Positions 25,980 through 40,880 of a DNA stretch of 64,000 nucleotides are shown here, piece by piece. Within the stretch, counting starts at the first letter, position 1, and every line of letters starts with the position of its first letter. Both the position numbers and the translations under genes were made by a program. Below the pieces are notes generated by a model. That model was not told the origin of the DNA, did no database searches, and saw only the letters and a program-made list of their open reading frames with translations. The DNA is from Paramarasmius palmivorus (taxonomy: Eukaryota > Basidiomycota > Agaricomycetes > Agaricales > Marasmiaceae), in assembly GCA_037176845.1 (NCBI GenBank), contig JAYKXP010000020.1, positions 62,001 to 126,000 of the forward strand, in the 5' to 3' direction.

Positions 25980-28900
25980 TCACGCTAACGCTTCTCGTGC
26001 TTTCCAGTCTTCTAGCCACTCACAAAGGCCTGCCGTAGATTGCTAAAAGGCCCGTGATTAACGATCATGAAGCTTGAGTCTTAATTATGATAGCAAACCT
26101 GAATTGAGATCATATTTGCTTCAATGGAATCGAGACACTGGGATACAGACATAGAATAGGTCGATGTGTCTTTGTTCTACAATTGTGGAATGGTTAGCAA
26201 GTGCGGATGGCGATAGCTGTGAGCATAAACATCACCTCAAAGAAGGCTTTGGTTTGTCTGTAATCTTCGCCTGTGCTCAAACGAGAAAATACTAACTGGA
26301 TTATGTATTTAATCGCTCAGAATATTCCGAAGCTTCGAGGCATTGAACCTACCTTGACGTAGGGCCCAATTCCGAAATTGTTGTCGAATTTCGCGTAGAG
26401 CTTGTTGACAGACATGAATCAAGATTATCCAAATCGACAGTGAAGGTCGACCTACATCATCATACCTGTCTTTAAAAACTTCCACCAGCTTCTTTCTCGT
26501 CTTTATGTTCTGACTTAAACCTCTGAAAAGGTAAGAAAGGTCCTGAGGTTTTGCATCTTCAAGCATATATTTGACCGTCTTTTGAGTGAGCTCAGAATCT
26601 TCAGTCGCACATATTGCTAGCCTTTTCGAAATGCTCAACCAGCAATAGGAACCACCCACAGAATAGTGTGACTCACATTGCTGCTCTTCGCGAATTCGGG
26701 GAACGATTGTCTTCAATAATTTTGCGTACTGCTTCATATTCTGATAAACCACCATAGCGTATCGCCTGGGTACAAACATCAACCGAGCGAAGAAGTGACA
26801 CAGAACGGATCGGGCAGCACATACTGCGGTGTAAACAGCTTCTTCCATACCGGAAGGTATAGCTTCATAGTCACCGTTCTTCATAAACCTGTCAAAGAGA
26901 TTCCTTAGCTTCTGGGCGACGCTAATGAATTATTCGAGTCAGCAGCCGCCTTGACTCCGAAGAATGCACTTACTCCTTGTCACCTGCTAGGAGTGCATGG
27001 CGTAATGCGCACTCCCGTAGAAGCGCAGTATCAGGGCTGTCTGTTGCGGAGATATCATAGCCCAAGTTCTTAATCACGGACTGAAAGAGGACCTATAAAT
27101 ATCCCAAGCATTAAAATACATGTCACAGAAGAGGAGGCTGAGCTCGCCTTTCCAAAGTCATCGAGAAGGTTATGAACCCGCGGGTTTTCCCACCACAACG
27201 AAGACATGCTAAACCATTCTGAGGCAATCACGTTCCAGGGAAGGTCTTAGAGAAACAGAAATTCGGCCGGCTAGCTAATCGGATAAGGCGACCAACTTAC
27301 ACTCTCTACAGTTTTGGAACTTGAGCATGGTGGACAGCGCACTTCCGAATCCACGGATCCCAGCCTTCGCGAAGGCGACGACATCTTGCAATATTCCCAG
27401 GCGGTCGTTCTCGTTGAATGACGAGTTCTCCTTGGTCAGCTCATTTACGATGGCCTCAAGGCGTTCCTGTGAGTATAGAATGCGACCTGTAAATCTTTAG
27501 CGCTACCGTGTAAGAAACGAGGGTCACTACGTACAGTAACCAGTAGAACCGCCGTTCAGTTTAAAGGGTAGTTTGGTGTCCAATGCGAAATCGGCCTCTC
27601 GCTCTCGAAGCGTTGTGTTATCCGCCTTTACGTCGCCGCTTGATGTTACCGCTTTGATGTTGAGTGGTACATGCCTTTTCCAAGTCAGGTCAATACCATT
27701 GGAATGGTCAAAGGAATGGAGGATCTCTTACCATATGGTCTCGTTGTCGCTACCCTTTGCCAGACCGGTTTTAAGGAATCGGTCTTGGCGGACATGAATC
27801 CCATTCTCATTTTCTGTTACCGTGAGCATTGGATATCCAGGCTAGTGATCATTAGTTACTTCAAATATCGTGAACGGAAGCAACTATAGATACCTTGGTT
27901 ATGTAGTTTTTCATCATTTCCGAAACGTCAATGCCTTCCGGGACAAGTATGAGATTCAGCACATTCTTTCGTCGATAGGAAAAGATACCTGTTGCGGCCG
28001 AAATCCCTTTCCAAAGGTCTTGTGTAACGCTAGTACTGTATAAATGATCTTTGAGATACATGGAGACGCCCTTTAGGAATTTTTCCTCTCCGACATATTC
28101 GGCCAACATGCGAAGAACTAGTAGAGATCTGAGTTTTTAGCTTTCTCCTCGGTGAATCGATGACCCTACCTGCAGCTGCCTTGGAATATGATAACGCGTC
28201 AAATATCTGATATAAATTTCATGAGTTGCTAAGCTCTCATGGACTTAAATGTCCTCTTACCTGGCCTAAGCTGTTGGCATCGGCACAGTCTACCTCAACC
28301 GGGTGAGCCGACAACTGAGAATCTAGATTGAATGCAGCATCGAGGTGATATGAAACGAACTTCGACGACAGCTTCCACTCTGGCCAAAGTCTAAATGGGC
28401 TTGATTAGGTAGCCGTTGAAGAAAAACCACAGACTCCATACCGTCCTAATACATATATCAGTGCCACTTCGCCCAGGGAAGCAAAAGAAGATTACCAGGT
28501 ATGATTGTTTCTCCCATCTGATGAAGAATCAGCTTCCGATATCGCATCATGATGACCGGAAAAGCAAACCAAAGAGGCAAAACCTGAGGGAACCTATGTC
28601 ACACTAGCGAATCGAAAGCACAAATTGCATCCTTTTACCTTCGTTGAGATACAGGTACGTCCACCACTCCATCGTCGTGATATTTCCAAACCTAAGACAT
28701 TCTCAGCAACCTCCGCATGTATCCACAACACGCAGAATGGCGTACCACATATGAGCAATTTCGTGGCTCTGAGTTTGAACGATGTTCTGTTTTTCTCGAA
28801 CACTCCCCGTGTCCAGATCCACACAGTACGAATTCGAACAACCAATAATCAGCCCCCAGTTCTCCATGGCGCCTATTCGGCGAATCAGTCCGAGAGAATC

Positions 28901-29957
28901 GAAGCTAACGATGTTCGAAGTACCTTGAACGGCATCGGCCTGTATGTGTATTAGTTAGAGCTAAAGCCTGAGGTGTTAGAAATCATGACATACAACAACG
29001 GTATCCAGCTTTGGAAGTGGGTATGCGATATCAAATACTTTTTCGTACAGTGCTAGAACCCTTGCGGTCACGTTCAAGGCAAATCGACATTGGTGAATCT
29101 TAGCGGGAGGTGCTTTTTCTCTGTCAGCCAAGCAGTAAGAACAACAGGGCCAACCTCACCGTAGATCCGCAGCGGGATTGTATCGCCGGTCAGCGGGCTG
29201 ATATACGTGCTTTCCATATGGTCAAAGCGACCATTGGCATATGCTACAATATAGGTCGACATCTTGGGTGTGGTTCCAAACCGTGTTATTTTCCATGATT
29301 TGTTCTTCTGTTCCGAACCGGCAGAGGGAAACAATCCATAGAGATCTTCGCTGGCATCGTAACTCTCCTCTGAGAAAGCAGGCATGTTGAATAGATTAAC
29401 AGTATTGTCGATGGATACCATGTTCATAGCAAACGTAGCCTTCAGCGCAGGTTCGTCCCAACAAGGAAATGCGTGTCGAGCAGAAGTTGGCTTTTTGGAT
29501 ATGTCACTTCTGGAAGAAACAACGAAGAAAATTTTTTACTTGCCTCGAATTGAGTCAGTGAGTAATACGAAGACTCCCCAGCCTCATTCTTCCAGGATGA
29601 CCTGTAGTACCCTGACAGGGTTTGTGCGAGCTCCCCTTCAAAAGTGATGTGCAGCTTCGCGATCGAGTCCACTGGAAACATTGTCGGAAAATGGAAAGTA
29701 GCGCGTTCGTTCTTCTTGTCGAAAGATTGAGTGACCGGGATGAAGATCTGCTCGTCCGGTCTTGCGACAGACACATCCTTGATGTGCAGTTCCGCCGCAT
29801 TGAGAACAATTCGTGATGTATCTTCGTTGATTTTGAGATCAATTTCCACTGTACCATAGAACCTAGATGTATCAAGGTCGGTCCGAAGGGTCAGATCATA
29901 GTGAATGGGGGTAACATTCGTCGGGAGGCGATAGTCGATAGCGTCTTGGAGTGACAT
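25980..29957 (-). CDS. M1-family zinc aminopeptidase, paralogue A
   Basis: A many-exon gene encoding about 890 residues, the size of cytosolic puromycin-sensitive/Ape2-type aminopeptidases. It starts MSLQDAIDYRLPTNVTPIHYDLTLRT, the conserved entry to the N-terminal beta domain. The substrate N-terminus-binding motif GAMENWG is near 28850-28870. The zinc site is HEIAH (28751-28765), followed after an intron by TTMEWWTYLYLNEG, whose Glu is the third zinc ligand. Then come HPVEVDCADANSLGQIFDALSYSKAA, VGEEKFLKGVSMYLKDH and DLWKGISAATG. The C-terminal helical domain ends with a separate last exon (about 26028-25980, LCEWLEDWKAREALA), found by comparison with paralogue B. No catalytic residue is missing. 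It trims N-terminal residues from peptides in the cytosol. A close paralogue lies 19.5 kb to the right in the same orientation. Confidence 0.9.
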
Positions 29958-30397
29958 CCTGATGTTAATACCGGTCAGCAGGCTCCTTTATATATATATG
30001 TCTGCAGGTAATTTTTCCACATGATCTTTCTGATTCGAGTCATTGACATTAGATCTGAGAGAAAGTAAGGGAAGTAGACGGAAAGAACCTTCACCATTGC
30101 AAGAAAATTCTCTGATCTTCAAGGTTGAAACCGCCGCCTAAGTTTTTCCTAATACACATCAGAGTGCGTTCAGAGGGCAAGCACGATAGACAGGTATATT
30201 CCACTAGGATGTGGTAGTGGTCAGAGTTTTCGGAAGCGTCGCGCTGATTCAGGGTCATCATCCGAAGTAACCGGCTACGCTCGGTCAGCTTTCCACGAGC
30301 TTTCCAGCGTACGGACCTCAGCGTTCCTTGAACCCATACGTGCATAGGGATTCAAACTCCTGACTCTCAGTTTACAAGGCCGTCAAGAGGCTTCACC
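29958..30397. promoter_or_regulatory. Divergent promoter region, aminopeptidase A / TMEM19
   Basis: 440 bases between two outward starts. A TATATATATA run near 29990-29999, about 35-40 bases upstream of the aminopeptidase ATG, could act as its TATA element. No clear element for the rightward gene. Confidence 0.4.
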
Positions 30398-31566
30398 ATG
30401 GACTCATTGACTCAGAACATCCCTGTTATTCCTATCGCAATTGCAACACTACTCGGCATTCATGGTTTGCGGAAGAAATCATTGTCGCCCAGCGGTGCAG
30501 CAACAGCATTCGTGTTCGGAATCTGCGTGTTTGCTGGTGGATTGAGAGCGTTCGGTGTGGCAATCCTTGTCTTTTATCTTGGTGGTAGCCGAGCAACAAA
30601 ATGTGAGGAAGCTTTAGCAAACCCAATTATTGACGTTGTACGCTGACTTGTTTGCAGATGGCAAAAAGATAAAGGCACAGCTCGAAGATGGTTACCACGA
30701 AGCGGGATATCGAACAGGATGGCAAGTCATGAGCAACGGATTTTCGGCCGTCATTGCTTCGGTGCTATGGAACATCTTGTTCTCCTCGTCCAGCATACAC
30801 GCGCACATTGCAAGTCAGTTGGGGGTCCGTTCTTCCATTTCGCAGTTCCTGGACGTTCCGAACCCTGAATACGACCCAAATGAATGGTGCCCCATTGACA
30901 CACACGTTGCGAACGGATGGAGTCGCGCTCTGATATACGCGACGCTGGGGTACGTGTCAAACCATCGAATCCTGGAGCATGACTCACATGTATCCAGACA
31001 TTTCGCTTGCTGCTTGGGCGACACATTAGCTTCTGAACTTGGCATTCTCTCGAAATCACGCCCCATCCTGATCACAACTCTCAAACCTGTTCCCCCTGGT
31101 ACAAACGGAGGGATGAGCGTCGGCGGTACACTAGCTTCCATATTCGGAGGCCTCGCAATTGGTATCTCAATGGCCCTGTCGCTGGTCATTGAAAACCCCA
31201 AATGTCGCGAAGGAGCCTTCGGTGTGATTACCAGTATGGTTTTCTGGGGCTCTCTCGCAGGTGGTCTCGGTAGTTTGGTGCGTGTCCCAGACTGAGGGCA
31301 GTATGGCTGTACTTAAGGCTTCCAACAGGCTGATTCATTTTTGGGAGCAACGGTCCAGCAAACGCGATACAGCGAAGATAGTCATAAGATTCTGCAAGAC
31401 GAGAGTGTACCCAAGGGTCCTCTAAAGGTGATTAGTGGTTGGAATGTGTTGACAAACAACCAGGTATGTTTTGCTGCTTAATCCACGAACACCATGAGCT
31501 CATAAACACTCGAAGGTCAACGTGCTATCCAGTATCCTGACCAGTTTATGGATGAGTCTTGTATAG
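30398..31566 (+). CDS. TMEM19/DUF92 family integral membrane protein
   Basis: About five exons, roughly 320 residues. The N-terminus carries hydrophobic spans (IPVIPIAIATLLGIHGL, AATAFVFGICVFAGG, FGVAILVFYLGGSRATK). Then comes KIKAQLEDGYHEAGYRTGWQVMSNG, which resembles the conserved K-x-x-E-x-x-Y-x-x-GGQRxWxQVxxNG block of the family, then CCLGDTLASELGILSKSRPILITT and TNGGMSVGGTLAS. A separate exon gives GATVQQTRYSED, a family signature near the C-terminus, and the protein ends VLSSILTSLWMSLV. Plant and cyanobacterial members include phytyl-phosphate kinases; fungal and animal TMEM19 are uncharacterised, so no reaction is assigned. It is convergent with PAL, 143 bases between stops. Confidence 0.8.
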
Positions 31567-31709
31567 TGGCCCCGTACTCGGGACTGGATCGCAGAAGAAG
31601 ATCGATCTAGCGGCTGTGTAGATATTCGGAATCGACACAAAAGATTGAGACTGGATTGTACAATGAACTTGGGTGAGGTACAGTTAGACTATATATTATC
31701 TTTCTCTCT

Positions 31710-34263
31710 TCAAACTACCAAGGCTGCAACAACCGTGTGCAACCGACCATCCACAATAGACTAGAACGGTCTCAGCACAGAAAGTTGAACCATGCGAAGT
31801 CAATTGCTCACCTCGTATATCGCCGATATGTCTTCTCCCATTGTCTTCCCTGCTGGGTATGGTGCACCATCAAACCTCTTGAGATTTTCTGTACCATGCA
31901 TGCGGATGCCCAATGTGACTCGGATAAAGTTGTATACATCCTTTGTGCGGCCAAGGACTGATGCAGCAGGAGCAACACGGGCACCACTTTCGGCGAGGAA
32001 CTCGATTTGTAGTTTGGTCATGATATCGACTCCTTTGGTGGCCAGGTTGGCGGACATGGAAGCGACTTTGGCAATAGAGAATTGACTATCGAAGGATTTG
32101 TCCACAAAGTATTGGACGAGGACGGGTATTGTGGCAGAAGCGACTGCTTGCATACGATCAGGGAGATCCATCGATCCTGTAGTTATCATGTTCTTCTCAA
32201 TAGTCTTGTTGAGTTCGGTGGATAGTTCCGAGAGACCATCGGGTGGCAAGGGGAAGTTTGACAGCTCTGTGACCATGCTATTGTCAGATTTCTACCTTGA
32301 TTGAGCAATTGTACTATTACCTTGAGTTACAGCCTCCGCCATGCGGGTGAAGAAGTCGCGATACATCACTCTCAAGTCGACCGCTGGGGGCAGAGGTTGA
32401 GTGCGAAACCAGAGATAGAAATGTCTAAAACGTACCTTGACAGAGTATGTAGAGGTAAGACGCAATCAACATGGTCAGAATATCGCTAGATTTAGCAGTC
32501 GCTCGCGCGGAAGTCAGCGCCATAGAACTAATGGAATGATCAGTAATGGAACTGTGAATGGTACAAGACCTTACTTGATAGCTTCATTGAAGTTTTCAGC
32601 GAATTGAGCATGCGTCGAGACGGGGTTGGCGAGGAAACCTAGTTCTGCGACATATGATGCGAGCGCAACATCCAAGCCTTTCGCGGCAAAGTTGACCGAA
32701 GGATCCGTTGCAGCAAGTCCAGGGGCCAGACCCTTATTCAAATCTGCGCTGAGCAATTCCGTCGTTTGTCCGAAGACTACTTTGGCCAAGTGATCAAGAG
32801 CAAGCCTAGTTTTTTCCATCGCGTTCGACATAGACATGGCCTGGAAGTTTCCGCCAAGGTGGATCGTTTTTGTCTTGCTCTCCACGACTGGGTTGTCGCT
32901 GGCTGATTATAGGCGTAAACACTCAGCGATGACTGGGTTCTCGGCTGATTATTACATACCTGCGTTACATTCAATGTTGAGTGATTGAATAGCAGCGTAG
33001 ATGTCCTCAAGTTGAGGTCCTGCGTATTGCGGGAATGAACGTAGGGCATATCTGTCTTGGCGGAGAATGCCTTTATCCTCCGTCAGCCGAACAGAGTTGT
33101 CGTGGTCGCGAGCCAATTGACTGCCCTCTAGCAGGTGCAACATCCAGCGAGATATTTGAACCTGGTAGCCGTTTTAGAATACGATCGGATGACAGATGTA
33201 GCTCATACCTGTCCAGGATGAGGCCTTGCATTGTCATGAAGGAACGGGTCAAAAGAACCTCTGGACCCGAGAAGTGCTTCATGTGCAAGTGCTGTGCACA
33301 CAACCGAAAGTACACCGAGCTGAGCGGCATCGTATGCTACCAGAGACGCGGCAGATGTTGCAAATGATGTTCCATTTACTACAGCAAGAGGCTCCTTGGG
33401 CTGGAAGACTAGTGGTGTGATGTTGGCTTCTGAAAGAGCATCTGGTGCCGCCGCTACCTTGCGTTGACCAGGTGGTCCGCAAAACACCTTGATACGAGGA
33501 TGACCGATGACTGAACCGGCCATATACGCAAGGGGAATGATGTCTCCAGAGGCGGAGATACTGCCTAACAGCGGGATGACTGGTATAATATTTGATCGGA
33601 GGAGAGTCCACGTTTTGTCGATGACCTCCCAACGCACTCCTGAGAATCCGCGAATCATACTGTTGATGCGGAGAAGCATTGCTCCCCTGCTCCAAGGCTC
33701 GGGCATCACCTTGTTTATTCCTTCGGGTTGAGCAGCCAGGAGATCAGTTGGTAGGATACCGCAGTGTAGCTGTTGCAAAATGCCGACGCCCAAAGTAAGA
33801 ACATCTTCGGATCGAGTATTGGCTGTGGGCGAAGCGTTGAACAGCGTTTCAAGCAGAATTGTGAGAGACGTACCACTGGCGCCGATTCCGGTAGTCACCT
33901 TGAGGACAAAGAAATGAGATAAAACAGACCAAGCAAGAGCTCCAACATACCCCATAGATACTCTTCAGTCCCTTTACGCCCTCTTCGACCACTTCGCGAC
34001 TGTCGTTTACCACTACCTTGAGGGCCTCCGACGAATCAAGTTCGGGCTCCACACCATAGCGGCCAACGGCGACGACAGCAGGTATTGAAAGAGACTTTCC
34101 GTCAATTCGGACAAACGCGTTCGACTTCCTGAAGAATTCATGGCATGTTGGAGGTCAGTGTAGCGCGATTCGAAAGGAATTGGGCTTACCTATGGTCATC
34201 GACGCGTCTGACTAGGTCTGCAAAGCACTGGAGCAAGTTTGGGTGATCTTGTGGCGAAGACAT
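31710..34263 (-). CDS. PAL: Phenylalanine ammonia-lyase (MIO enzyme)
   Basis: About nine exons, near 700 residues, as usual for fungal PAL. It begins [20 protein letters not shown]; then [19 protein letters not shown], and, across an intron, VTTGIGASG. The Ala-Ser-Gly triad that cyclises into the MIO cofactor is at 33545-33553 within [17 protein letters not shown]. Further blocks: [38 protein letters not shown], then the segment [20 protein letters not shown]. The last exon (31760-31710) gives [16 protein letters not shown]. It removes ammonia from L-phenylalanine to give trans-cinnamate, the entry to aryl metabolites. The substrate-selectivity pair that is His-Gln in Rhodotorula PAL reads Gln-Leu here. 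It shares an upstream region with the halogenase, suggesting co-regulation. Confidence 0.95.
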
Positions 34264-35139
34264 TTGGGGTACGGCTCAAAATCGTGAGATGTGGCTGCAT
34301 CCATGTAGTGTCTTGAAATAGAGCTGGTATCCGTTATTGAGCCTGCAAAACAAGTTTACATTATTGGGTTTCCATGGAAGTTCATCAAAAATGCTCGGAT
34401 GAGTTCCGCCTCCGAGAAAGAGGCCCATATCCCCAAAGTTGCGTCTGATACGGGATTCTGATTTGAGTCGACAGTGATGGTACTGTTGCGGTCAATATCA
34501 AGTCCGATAAGCACGTCACAGACTGAGTACAAAAAATGACAAGGATCAACCATATGGGATTTAAATCGCCAAGATTGGGGCCTTGAGGAGGTGGTGAGAT
34601 GGAGGGAGCAAATTGAAAAAGAAAATTGCGGATATGATGATGACTTGGCGAAGGTTGGGCGAAGGAGAAGTTGTCAGGCCTGTGGCTGTACGTGCCTTTC
34701 GCGTGGCTTCTCTTATCCCACGCTCATCCCACACCTGTTCCTCTGATCTCCGCCGCTGGCTCCAAAAACTGTGCAAAATAATCCGTACAAGCAGGCCCAG
34801 AAAACTTGTTATCGCTTTGAGATGCAGAACGTGAGCGCAGACTTTAAATCACCGAGCTTTGATTTCCCTTGTTGTCAGGCTGATTTTTTTTAAAACCGAA
34901 TTTAGTTTTTCTTGCCTTGTACATGTCTTGTACCACAGTAACAGGTACCCCCTTCAGACCTGTCGTCACACGGCGTCACCACACTCGCAAGTCATGGGCC
35001 TTTAGATGTTCAGTTTTTCAACTATCCGAATGATGCGTCCGCTCCAGAATTGTCCCGGCTCTAATAGGCAATTACTTTGCGAAAGTACAAATACCTACAG
35101 GAGAATTTGAGGTTATTCATCCATAATCCGATTTGAAAC
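34264..35139. promoter_or_regulatory. Shared divergent region of PAL and halogenase
   Basis: 876 bases between the two outward ATGs. The sequence contains short frames but none with coding character, so I read it as a bidirectional control region. No TATA box or regulator site could be identified with confidence. Confidence 0.5.
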
Positions 35140-37247
<2,108 letters not shown>

Positions 37248-38465
37248 TGTACAATATCATAATGTATTTGGTAGTCATTATTTTCCAGTTTCTGTTTAAT
37301 AGCATACGAATACTCTCCCTGGCGCATCAGATGTGGTTGTGTTCTTAGCCTTGCTCAAAGTTTTTTTTTGCAGACCTCATCAGGACCATATGATGGGAAG
37401 AGATGCTGCGTCAATATGATCTCACAATTTTCTTCGCTTTTCTGTTCGCATCCGTTCGGACTTACGGCCCTACACGAGAGCGCTTCTTGTCCTATGATGC
37501 GGTCTTGTCTGGCCTTGCCAGTTTGCATCCGAATCCATTCATGATAAGGCCCAAGAGTCAAAACGACGATAAGGACCTTGCACTGTGCAACACCCCTGCG
37601 CCTGTACCTTGCAAATCTGCATAGCTCCGTGGTGCCAAGGTAATGTTCTGGAGTAGACGCGTTGTACATTTCTCAATCATGACGATTCTGATTAATCACT
37701 ACTGTAGAATATCCTCGTATCTGCATGCGTTCACCGTCCGAGTGTCCACTTTTCTAAGATGAGTGAGTATAGAATGGTGCCACAACGATCTTACTTCAAA
37801 GCAACAAGGCACCATCACACCGCGGGCAATCTCTTGGTCACCTACACTCTAGGCGTTGCAGAGTCGCCTCCTTTCCATATCTTAGACAGCCGAACAAAGG
37901 GAATCCGAACAAAGGGCGGATAACATCTGATAGCACCCGGGGTACTGAGGCCTCTTTGTCTCTTGCTATTCTATTGAGGGCGACACCGCATCGCCTACAC
38001 TGTAGGTGACCTGGTAGATGCCCCCGGTGTCATATCAACAAGTCCAAACACATGGGAACCGCAACCTGCAACCTTACACATTAGATATCTCCTTCAACCT
38101 TGATCGAGATCCTCCCGTTTTCTTCCAAGAGCCCCCTTCATTGGCGCCTATTCGAATCATTCTGACGTCCACCCGCCGCAATCAAGGAGGAGCCCAAATG
38201 TTTTGGATCTCAGCCATGTCATACCCGCAGAAACCAGCAGCAGCGACTCAGAGTACTGATGATATCTTATGATGGACTATCATCACGTCTATACATGGTC
38301 ATTTCGAGCCGTCCACGAGATTGTCGAATCGCTGCAATTGAAACTTGCCAAGCTTGCCGCCAACACCGTCCATATGCACACCCAAGTCACGTCTTCCACA
38401 AAGTTCACCAGGCGGCGTGGACTTCGAATTTCCACCCGTAGAGTCGAGATCCCACTCGCACATCC
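37248..38465. other. 1.2 kb intergenic, halogenase 3' end and transporter promoter
   Basis: No gene recognised. The most notable element is an exact 12-base direct repeat (37890-37901 and 37905-37916), listed separately. Confidence 0.4.
37890..37916. repeat. 12-bp tandem direct repeat CCGAACAAAGGG
   Basis: Two exact copies, 37890-37901 and 37905-37916, separated by three bases (period 15). It lies about 550 bases upstream of the MCT-type transporter start. It could be a paired binding site, or chance. Confidence 0.5.
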
Positions 38466-40395
38466 ATGTCCGCAAATCCCTCACCCCAGACAGAGAAGCC
38501 AGAAGCCGAAGTCAAGATACAAGACACACCAACAACGGTCGAGTCGACTGAAGGAGGCTACGGATGGGTCATTATCGTCTGTTCTTTCGTTGTCAACTTT
38601 CTGGCGCTAGGGTATGTTGTATATTGTTTCAACCCAAACCATTAGGTTGAAGTGCCCTTTAGCATTGAGAGTACTTGGGGAGTTTATCAAGACTACTATT
38701 TGAGTTCTAGGGTTTTCGGCCATTCAAGTCACCTTCAATTAGCATGGATTGGAGCTATTCAGGCTGTTGGGATATCGATATTCGGGCTGTGAGTCGCTTT
38801 CTGCATGGCTAGCATCTGCTATTTCGCTGATAGTCGCTTTACAGACCTGCTGGAAAACTTGCCGAAAGGATTGGGCATCGATGGACGGGAATTGCAGGGT
38901 CGTTAATAGTTGGTCTTGGTCTCGTCACTGCTTCTCTTTCGTAAGGACTCCTTTCTTCTGGCATCTATCTCTCACTCGACGTTTCCTGCCAGGAATAACA
39001 TGTGGCAACTGTACCTCAATCAAGGTATACTCCCTTCCTGAGTCAAGTGACGCCTACCGACAGTAGTAACTATGCAGGTCTTCTCTTTGCCATTGGGAGT
39101 GCTTTCATGCTGATTCCCGCGCTGACAATACCGTCCCAATGGGTTCGTCATTGATTCCACCGGTAGAGTCACTCAACTTACTAATGAGCAAATAGTTTGT
39201 AAAGCGTAGAGGTGAGTCAGGGATTTGGATACCATCGTTCAAAATCGAAGAACTTGCTTTACAGGACTGACGACTGGGGTTGGAGTGAGCGGCATGGGTA
39301 CGAATGACCTAAACTTCAATATAATTCCACTCATTACTCTATAGGAATTGGCGGACTCGTCTTGAGCCCAGTCACGCGTAGCTTGATAGATCAGGTTGGC
39401 GTGTACTGGACGCTACGCATCATGGGTATCCTCAACGCAGCTCGTAAGTGTTGTGCTCTAAAAATCGACCTGATCCTCACGAAAGGTATTAGTTGGCGTT
39501 GGTGCCTTTGCTTTCATGAAACCTAAAAAGGAGACTAGGACCGAGTCCGGCACGGCTTTGCCCAGACTTACACTATCCCAATTGCTGAAGGACGGCAAGT
39601 TCTATGCTATGTTCGCTTTTATGGTTCTCCACATTTTTGGCTACTACATCCCGACGTTTTACAACCCCGGTCAGTCAAGGACCCCGTTTACTAAATGCAT
39701 AAGAGCGCCCCGGTCTGATAGATTCTTGGAATATAGAAGTTGCGCGAGTCACGCTACACCGTGGCGGAACGGATGGAGCCACTACAATTGCTGTTCAACT
39801 AGGGTTGTCTGCATTAGGACGCTTGGTATGCAGAGACTCGTCGGATCTTGACAGAATATTGATGCAGATTCAGCTCGCCGGGTGGTTGAGCGACTACGCC
39901 AGTCCGATCCTCATTCTGACACTTTGTCAGGCTATGTCAGGACTCGTTCAAATGGTGTTCTGGCCTTTTTGTTCCAACTATGCGAGCCTCTTAGGTTTTG
40001 CCGCTGTGTATGGATTTGTCTCTGGTGGCATCATCAGTCTCATCCCAGTTTGTGAGTGATACCTCCTTGCGATATTAGTTTTTCCGTAGGTTTTACTGAT
40101 CACGGTGCGCAGTCCTTGCTGACCTCTACGGCCCTGAACGACTGCCAAGTGTTTTTGGTCTCGCACTTAGCGGTACCATCGTACGTCGTCCCTGTTGAAC
40201 AGATTAGACGCGTAACTAACATGTGTTCATTAGCCTGGAACCCTCGCTGGTCCATCTGTTGGCGGAGCCATCGTTGATGCCAACACTTCCTCAGATGGGA
40301 CAATTAACTTTGTTCCTGTACAACTCTTCGGTGGTAGCTGGCTAATTGCAGGAGCCCTTGTTACGTTTGGCATCTGGGCGAAGCGCCATCGCTGA
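38466..40395 (+). CDS. MFS transporter, monocarboxylate-porter (MCT/SLC16) type
   Basis: About eleven exons, near 430 residues. A short polar head (MSANPSPQTEKPEAEV) is followed by GGYGWVIIVCSFVVNF, the MCT signature (the D/E-G-G-x-G-W motif). Then GVYQDYYL, LAWIGAIQAVG, a motif A-like PAGKLAERIGHRW, ALTIPSQWFVKRRGLTTGVGVSG and GGLVLSPVTRSLIDQVG. The central loop is FMKPKKETRTES; the second half includes FMVLHIFGYYIPTFY, WLSDYASPI, ADLYGPERLPSVFGLALSG and GTLAGPSVGGAIVDAN. It ends GSWLIAGALVTFGIWAKRHR. Fungal MCT-like proteins move small carboxylates or other small acids with protons, so it could carry an aryl acid in or out. Start chosen as the ATG just before the conserved head; no in-frame extension with coding character lies upstream. 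Confidence 0.85.
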
Positions 40396-40880
40396 CAGAC
40401 TGTACCATCTATTGAACTTGATCGAATCAGAAAAATGTATTCAACGTATACTTAGTTGCCGGTAGCGCCTTTGAGCCCGAAATCACCATGCTCGCTCCCG
40501 TCGCATAGGAGGCACGTTGATATAATCAACCCCTGCCGCCTTACCCCAGGAGGGAGCATCAAACCTAGAGGTAACCGGACATGTATACTTTCGAAATTAG
40601 GGAACCTCAGGGAAGTCAGTTGAGCTGTATGTGTATCGAAGGTAATGAACTTCCCATCCTGCATCGTGACCATACTTGAATTACCATTGGGTGGCAATAC
40701 CCATTTGAATTTTCATTGCTGTTTAATTTACTCTGTCGTACACGACTTCTCTGGAGTTACAAGACTGCTGTTGCTACCACAGGGCCATACAGCATGAGGC
40801 TCCGCAGGTGAATGTAAGCCAATCAAAGCACATCAATCGCAAAATAAGCAGGACTGCCCCCCTGTAGTCAGGAACGTTGT
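40396..40880. other. Convergent intergenic between transporter and methyltransferase
   Basis: About 480 bases between two facing stops. An 81-codon minus-strand frame (40452-40697) shows no recognisable motif and may be chance. Confidence 0.35.

Noticed and set aside
30290..30385. Possible minus-strand tRNA around GAGTTTGAATCCC
   Set aside because: No anticodon stem or acceptor stem pairs could be drawn; the B-box resemblance is weak.
40452..40697. 81-codon minus-strand frame between the MCT transporter and the methyltransferase
   Set aside because: No motif and lies between two convergent 3' ends; probably chance.
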